Part shown: positions 57,791 to 64,000 of the stretch, piece by piece | Position numbering within the stretch: position 1 is the stretch's first letter | Layout of the letters: each line of letters opens with the position of its first letter | Source of the DNA: Pratylenchus scribneri | Lineage: Eukaryota; Nematoda; Chromadorea; Rhabditida; Pratylenchidae | Assembly: GCA_030063045.1 (NCBI GenBank) | Contig: JAQSEB010000047.1 | Coordinates: forward strand, 868,001-932,000 | DNA length: 64,000 nt | Direction of reading: 5' to 3' | The notes under the pieces: generated by a model | The model's database searches: none | What the model was told of the DNA's origin: nothing | What the model saw: only the letters and a program-made list of their open reading frames with translations | Position numbers and translations under genes: made by a program

Positions 57791-60700
57791 TCATTTGGCT
57801 TGACGTTTATTATGGCGCTTCTCATTCCCGGTTGCGTCTTTGGCCTTCTTCGCCTGTTGCAATTGTTGTTGTTGAGGCGATTGTTTCGGCTTCCTCCGTC
57901 CCGGTTTTGGGCCTTGACCATGTGGAGGACCGGGGATGAGTGGCAGGATGGAAGAGTGTTGCGCTGGCGGTGGGGCACCCGGCAGTGGGACGGCAATTGG
58001 ATTTGGTGGGCCAACAATTGCTGGGATTGAGGAATGTTGTTGAAGTGGAGGTTGTGAAGAGGAGGGCCCTGCCACTAGTTGGAGAGGAGGGCGTGGTGCC
58101 GCCGCCGCCGGATCGGTCAATTGATATGGCGGAGGTGGTTCGGATGGAAGAATCTTTATTTGTGTTTAATCATTTTATTTAATTCATATTCAAAACTCAC
58201 ATTAGCCAATGGGGCGCTCGGAATCGATGGTGCAGGGCCAATTTGAATGAGCGGTGTTTCGGCAATTTGATTTGTAGGATTTGTGGTTGGCCTTGCGGTT
58301 CGTGGAGCGCCAGTCGCTGCTGCCATGTTCGCATTGTTTCCGGCGCCTTCTCTGCCCACTTGATTGGCGGCGCATTGTGCTCTGGCTGTCCGGCCGTGCC
58401 GATCTCGATGGCCATTTGATGCTGGCCGAGCATGTTGTGGTCCGTGTCCATGGCCGCGACGCTAAACAAAAAGATTAAAGAGTTATAATTGTAAAATTGT
58501 ACCAATAATGTCCCAGGATGTCGAAGGGTATCGGAAAAGTTTGCTGGTGGCAATTTATTCGGATTGGTGCTGGGCGTATGGACTTAAATGTGAAAAATTA
58601 AATCACTAAATTAATTAAAATATATTTAACCTGCACAACATTTAACGAACAATGCCATCAACATCAAAACAACAATGCCAATCAAAACGCAAGCCCACCA
58701 ATTTTCCTTTAAATTTCAACTTTAATGGAAAGAATTAACCAAAAGAAAACCTTGACAAGTTGTGTGAATTCCTTTATGGCCTCCCGGTTGAAGAGTAAAT
58801 TTTTCAGTCTAGCCAGCGGGCCATTTGAATCCACAGAGCGGCATTTTCGGAAAATATCACAATATCCCTATTAAATGTAAAACCATTAAGATTATCGATT
58901 TTTCCCATTTTACCTGGTAATTATTGCAAGGAGAGCCAGGAGGAAGGAGCAGGTGACCGGCACTTCTGCCCTCCTGCACCAAATTGGCAACAGCTAATTC
59001 GGGTAAACTTGCAGATGGCAAACAAACTTTTGTGAATTATTAATTAATTCAAAAAATGTTAAATTACTTCCATTCTTTTCGCAAGCCAATTGACAAAGGT
59101 CTTCCGGCTTTCCTTCGGTCAGGAAGCAATCCTTAAGTCCATAATGTGCACAAATTGAGCCATTGCAATTTCCGGAATGACAAACCTTAATAAATAAATG
59201 AATAATTAAATTATTACTTTTCCTTACTTTTGTGTTATCTTGGCATGGTTTTCCATCCTCTTTATTCGCACTTTGCGGACATCCCGGCTGTCGACCATCG
59301 CAAAATTGCTCATATTGGCATTCGGAATCCTCGCGGCATTTCCTCTTCTTGTGTTGCTCAAAGTAGGAACAATTTTCGGGATTGCAACAAAGTCCCTAAA
59401 AACCGACAAAATTATTCAAAAAAGAATAAATTCCTCACCTCTGATGGACTGCATTGTCTCCCCGGCTTCCGCTTGCACATTGTCGTTTCGCTCGCCCCCT
59501 CCCTTGGTGTGCAACATTGGTCACCCATTTCCTGGCAATCCTGTGCCGTAAATCCACAATCGCACTGTTCATCATCCTCTTTGATTTGGTTGCCACAGAA
59601 AGATTTGAGTTCTAAATACACAAATTAATTAATAAATTATAAAATTAAACTGACGATCGGTAAAGCAATTCTTTTTCCTCCCAGGTGTATAGCCTTTTGG
59701 ACTCTGTGCAAGCACTTCGAAGAGCACTTCACTGATGTTGGCGACAGAACATCGGGAAAATTTGGAATTGTTTGGTTTGTCGCCTTAAATTTAATTCGAA
59801 TTTGTCTTTAAAGTATCAAAAACCTGAAGTTGCTGAAGCGAACATAATGAAATTTCCATCGGGCAATCCGGGTTGGCATTCCAATGGGAAGTCATGCTTT
59901 AAAATATCCGAAATTTATTTTTAAATAATTTGGAAAAACCGGTGATCCAAAATTGTGGCCAATTTCGTGTGCAAGAGTCAATTGAGAAACTCGCGGTGGC
60001 ACTCGATTACCGTAATTCACCAATGTGATGATCCCAGTGTTCAGCGAACGATTCACCCCGCCTCGTTGATGCTCATTGTAACGCTGGTATTTTTGACAAA
60101 TTCCGCCGGCGGTGCCTATAAAAATATTTAGGATTTCAATCTAGAGTAGAGAATTTCATATTCCATTGCCAAAACTCATAATTTATTTTAATCTTACTTT
60201 GACTTGGACTGGCCACCCAAGCAAGGCCCAATGTGCCTCCGATGAAATCGCGATATGTGAGTGAATAGGCCAAACAAAATGCACTATGGTCCTTTTGTGA
60301 ATTCATATTCAAATAGTTCGACACGTCCACGTTGTCCTCGCAGAATGGATTCCCCGATGTGGTGGCCCGTTCGCCAATGCATGTTTCCGGTGTGTAAATG
60401 GTGGTTCGCTTGATTGCAAAATTGATTCCACGAATGCCGTTGAAATCGGTGCCCTCGTATATTTGATTCACTGCCTTGATATGTGTGTAGAGGAGGGCCA
60501 CAATTTCTTCGCGTGTTCTTAATAATTTTTCATTAATCATAAAATCCAATAAAATATTACCGAATATGGTCTCGATTCCCTTCCTTGTGGAAAATGTGCT
60601 CATACAATTTGTGATCCGCCTGAAGATAGATTGTGCACGTCCTCACTTCGTACACTCTTTTAGTTCGAATTTCTCTCCAATCAGGTTTTTCAGAACGTTT

Positions 60701-61682
60701 TGTCCGGTTCAAATATCTGAAGATTTATTTCAAAATTTATTAAATTATGGGAATTAACCTATCGGGAAATGGCAAAAATTCTTCGGAATGCAATTGTTGA
60801 AGCCGTTCACCATCCAATTCATAGGAAAATTTTCTGCTGGTCATTGGCTCTTCGGTTGCTGATTCTTGGAATTTCCTCATTTCTTCATGCAATTTTTTGC
60901 TAAGCCCACATCCATGCAACACTAACAAATGTTTAAATTGAGGAATTTAATTGATTATTAATTGAAAAAACCTGTTTCATCGCTAAATTCCGGCTCATTG
61001 TCTCCCCGTTTTGTCCGAAACCTGCCATGGTTGATATGTTGGTCGGCGTACAAAATTGAATGGTAATGCAAAGGCCGATTATCATAGCCAAAATATCTGG
61101 ACGCTTTTTCCACTGTAAATGTCTGTCCATCCCCGGCTGTTATGAGCCCATCGAATATGCCATCATGCAAGGTGCCATAAATTGTTGAATGAGGATCGCC
61201 TTAATTCAATAGCCTCATAGTAAATAAAGGAATTAATGTAATGCAAACCTTCAAGAACGCCCTCATATATAAATTCATGTGGTTTTATTATGTGCGAATG
61301 GTGAATGCCGTCGACATCAATTGCATGTTTTTCATCAAAAATATTTTTGCTCTGATGAACTGGGCGTAGTTTCAAATGGAATGTTCTTTAAACATAGCAC
61401 ATTAGCATTATCAATTTAATCTTATAAAATTCGTACTTATTGTGAATTTGAGACCGGAACTTGACGTCAATTGTTGCACCATTATTTCCTACAATTTCGC
61501 GTTTTCTTCGATCATGGACTGGTTTGTAGGCAAGTGTTTCAAATTGGTCAAGGTATTTGTTTAGGCAAAAACCTGAAGTGTGAAATAATAATTATTAAAA
61601 TTATTCAAAGTTTTTTACCCAAGTCGATGAGTAGAATAATATGGAGAATTGTCGAATATAATGCAAAATAGCCCCAATACAT
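57791..61682 (-). CDS. sup-17: ADAM10/Kuzbanian metalloprotease (C. elegans SUP-17)
   Basis: Role: membrane alpha-secretase that sheds ectodomains, including Notch-type receptors. Seen in order: signal peptide (start 61682, [15 protein letters not shown] core); prodomain with FHSxxY-like [18 protein letters not shown]; cysteine-switch-like LHGCG (about 60920); furin site IRTKR (about 60650); metalloprotease domain with [10 protein letters not shown] and [11 protein letters not shown] (zinc site, about 59960); Met-turn region [12 protein letters not shown]; disintegrin domain ([26 protein letters not shown]); cysteine-rich region ending [18 protein letters not shown] and [10 protein letters not shown]. 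The transmembrane segment [20 protein letters not shown] lies at about 58640-58705. The cytoplasmic tail is long, Pro/Ala/Gln-rich and ends in a basic stretch, KRHNKRQAK (TGA 57791-57793). It is longer than the human tail. All catalytic residues are intact. Confidence 0.95.
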
Positions 61683-62263
61683 TCAGGCTATTCTCCTTTG
61701 GTTTATTCTGCAATTAATTAAAATCAAATCCATTAAAATTTAAGAATGGATGAAAGCTAATGTAGGGTAGTAGAACAATAGATTAAAATTTATAATAATG
61801 AGATGAGTTGCTCTTGCTCTTCAAATTCAAAATTCAAGGTCTATTTATTTTTTGACCCTGACCTGAACTGAACCCTTTAGCATTAGTAAACTTTTATTAG
61901 CAATTTAATTTTTCGTTTTTGACCAATAAGAGTGAAGGGCCCTGCGTCCTGTCCTGTCTCCTACGGCTACGGCAGACGCGTTTCGTAAATACATTTTATC
62001 CAAATCGGTTTTGGCCTATTATTAAACCTAGGCTGGCTGGAGGTTCAATTACAAGAAATATTTTTTGAAAATCGTTAAAATTCTTTCATTAATTATACTA
62101 TGAAAATGACAATAATAAATTTATGCACAAATAAACAAAAAAGAAATCACAAAAGACAATAATGGAATATACAATTGGAAATAATCAAAACAAAAACAAC
62201 AAATATGTATCAAAAATAATTATCATCTCATCAAAAATTCTTCATTCTTCAATCCGCATCCAT
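61683..62263. promoter_or_regulatory. ADAM10 upstream region / kinase 3' flank
   Basis: 581 bp upstream of the ADAM10 start on the minus strand, also containing the 3' UTR of the kinase. AT-rich except a GC patch at about 61935-61985. No specific element is recognised. Confidence 0.35.
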
Positions 62264-63894
62264 TCAAATTGATAAATACCGCAGAATTGAAGTGCAAATT
62301 TGAGTGATGTCCTCGCGGCAGTGTCGTTCCTTTTGCCAAAAATATTTCTCCTTGATCTCCGAAAAACTGGGCCGTTCATCCGGTTCGGTGCGATGGCAGC
62401 TCAACATCAATTCCTTCAGTTTATTTGGCATATTTTTGGGCGGTGCAAGTCGAAGGCTGAAAAAATCAATTTTAAAATGTAAATTTATGCTAAAATAAAC
62501 TGACCCTTCATGGAGGATTTTTTTCCTGAGCACAATATAGTTTTGGTATTCTTGGTAAGGTCCTTCGTAAGGAAATTTCCAGATCTCGAACAGCACACAG
62601 CCATAGGCCCAAACATCGGTTTTGAAGGAATAAATGCCGCCCTTGAGTGTTTCTGGTGCAGTGAATCTGCAAAAAATAATCGATTATTTGCTTATATTAA
62701 ATAAATTAAAATGTCCACAAACCTCATCGGCGCTCTTGCTGATGGTTTGACATAATGGCTTTTTCCCAAACTTGATAGGCCGAAGTCCGCGATTTTGACG
62801 GTCCCATTTGCGTCCAGAAGACAATTTTTGGCGGACAAATCCCTGTGTAATACCTGGAAAAAATGGGATGATTAACAAAAAAATGATTAATAAAACCAAC
62901 CACTTTACTCTCAAGGTAAGCCATGCCATGGCAAATATCCCGACAGAAGCGTTTCTTTTCCGAATTGGCTGGAGGTTCCGCACTGTAAAGACGCGACTGC
63001 AAACTTCCACCTTAAAATAAAATATAAATATTTGAATTTGCCCCTTCCTTAACTAACCTGAAGCGTATTCCGTCACAATTAATATTGGATCATTGTAGAC
63101 GACGACACCATAAAGACGAACAATATTCCTGTGCTTGAGCCGCATCATCACGTTGGCCTCTCGTAAAAATTTTATCCTTTAAAACAAAACATTAAGAATA
63201 AATATTAATTGTAATGAAATGACCAACCTGTCATGTGGGTCCTTGCCTTCTTTATCCTGTTTAATGGCAACATCGACGCTTGACCATATTCCGAGTCGTA
63301 ATCTTCCTTTGCGCACTTCTCCAAATTCTCCACGCCCAACGCTGCCTTCGAATTGGAGCTGCTCACGGTAGAGGCTTTAAAAGGGAAAATTAATTAATTT
63401 TAGAAAAGAATTTTTGAAGAACTCACGAAAAATGACTGCGTTCCACGTAGCTTCGAAGTTTGGCTCCAGTGAGAACGCAAATGGGCATTTGTGTAAATCG
63501 ATGAAAACGAATGAGTTCTGGGATTGTCTGAAAATGCTTTGATTATTTTAAATTGAAGTAATTTTGCCCGGAACTTACGTTTCTTGGTTTCGTCTTTTTC
63601 ACAAAGTAAAAGCATCTTCTGTTCTTGTACCATGTTTCGGAAATTCTAAAGTGACGCTTTTTGCCATTCCAATAAACACTGACGATGTAAATCTGCAAAA
63701 GAAAATAACATTAAAAGAATTAATGGGCAGAAAAATGAACTCACCAATTCACCCCAGTTCTGCTCAATCAAGCGGACGAGAAAAGTGCCATTTTTCTTTG
63801 GTAAAAGTTCATCTGCCTCGATTTTTGTTTGGAATCCTTGGTAATAGGGCGCATTGATAAGGTGTTCATCGACAGCAATATTTGAATAAGGCAT
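62264..63894 (-). CDS. SH2-tyrosine kinase of Fes/Fer type
   Basis: Role in the family: cytoplasmic tyrosine kinase. Nematodes carry many small SH2-kinase members lacking the F-BAR region. Seen: start [12 protein letters not shown] at 63894, then an SH2 domain opening [23 protein letters not shown] with the phosphotyrosine-binding Arg of FLVR, and [18 protein letters not shown] strands. The kinase domain has [11 protein letters not shown] (P-loop), VDVAIKQ (Lys), Glu helix [39 protein letters not shown], and APE with an AP.RFTAPE approach. The end is [13 protein letters not shown], then a short tail ILRYLSI (TGA 62264-62266). All catalytic residues are present. About 420-430 aa, seven or eight exons. 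The exact C. elegans counterpart cannot be fixed by eye. Confidence 0.93.
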
Positions 63895-64000
63895 TGTGAA
63901 GGTTCAATCAGAAAAGAAGTTGTAGTTGCAAAATTGATTAAGGCGATTTGACACGGATGGGGAGAACTGTTGAAAAATGAAAGTAAAGGACTAATTTTTG
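63895..64000. promoter_or_regulatory. Start of the kinase upstream region
   Basis: Only 106 bp upstream of the kinase start codon are visible. No element is recognised. Confidence 0.3.

Overview
The window looks like a nematode nuclear genome segment. It is AT-rich and its genes are split into many small exons by short introns (typically 45-70 bp, GTAA/GTGA...TTTNAG). Nearly every recognisable gene is an orthologue of a known animal or C. elegans gene. Short intergenic spacings, one orphan family and many tRNA-derived and foldback repeats point to a clade IV (tylenchid) nematode. The species is not certain. There are no bacterial features.

Layout. 1-1931 (+): 3' part of a secreted or surface multi-CCP/sushi protein. 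2445-7030 (-): ERdj5/DNAJC10 (C. elegans DNJ-27), an ER reductase ending in an RDEL retention signal. 8622-18322 (+): DOPEY/DOP1 (PAD-1). 18552-19170: foldback transposon. 19576-20411 (-): orphan protein. 20412-31893: about 11 kb with no gene I can support, pyrimidine-rich on the + strand, holding a second foldback element, a minisatellite and three long C tracts. 31894-34307 (+): orphan protein with a perfect PP1-docking RVxF motif. 35908-39498 (+): RUN-domain protein of the RUSC/UNC-14 type. 39944-43690 (-): SAFB-like RRM protein. 44354-45975 (+): nematode orphan. 47031-48678 (+): mLST8. 48843-54678 (+): RalGAP alpha (HGAP-1). 55027-55902 (+): LENG1 homologue. 56432-57120 (-): ribosomal protein L21. 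57791-61682 (-): ADAM10/SUP-17. 62264-63894 (-): SH2-tyrosine kinase of the Fes/Fer type.

How the genes relate. mLST8 (TOR complex subunit) and RalGAP alpha (a GAP reported to restrain mTORC1 through Ral) lie head-to-tail only 164 bp apart, which suggests an operon joining a TOR component with a TOR regulator. Dopey and UNC-14 are both kinesin/trafficking-linked in animals, but they lie far apart here. ADAM10 and the Fes-like kinase are signalling genes on the same strand.

The least explained structures are: a unit-spacer-unit duplication at the convergent LENG1/rpl-21 3' ends with two oppositely oriented tRNA-like elements between the copies; a set of tRNA-derived elements each followed by a T tract; the palindromic mobile elements; and the large gene-free interval. 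Coordinates of multi-exon genes are start-to-stop spans. Exon limits were read by eye from frame continuity and splice consensus.
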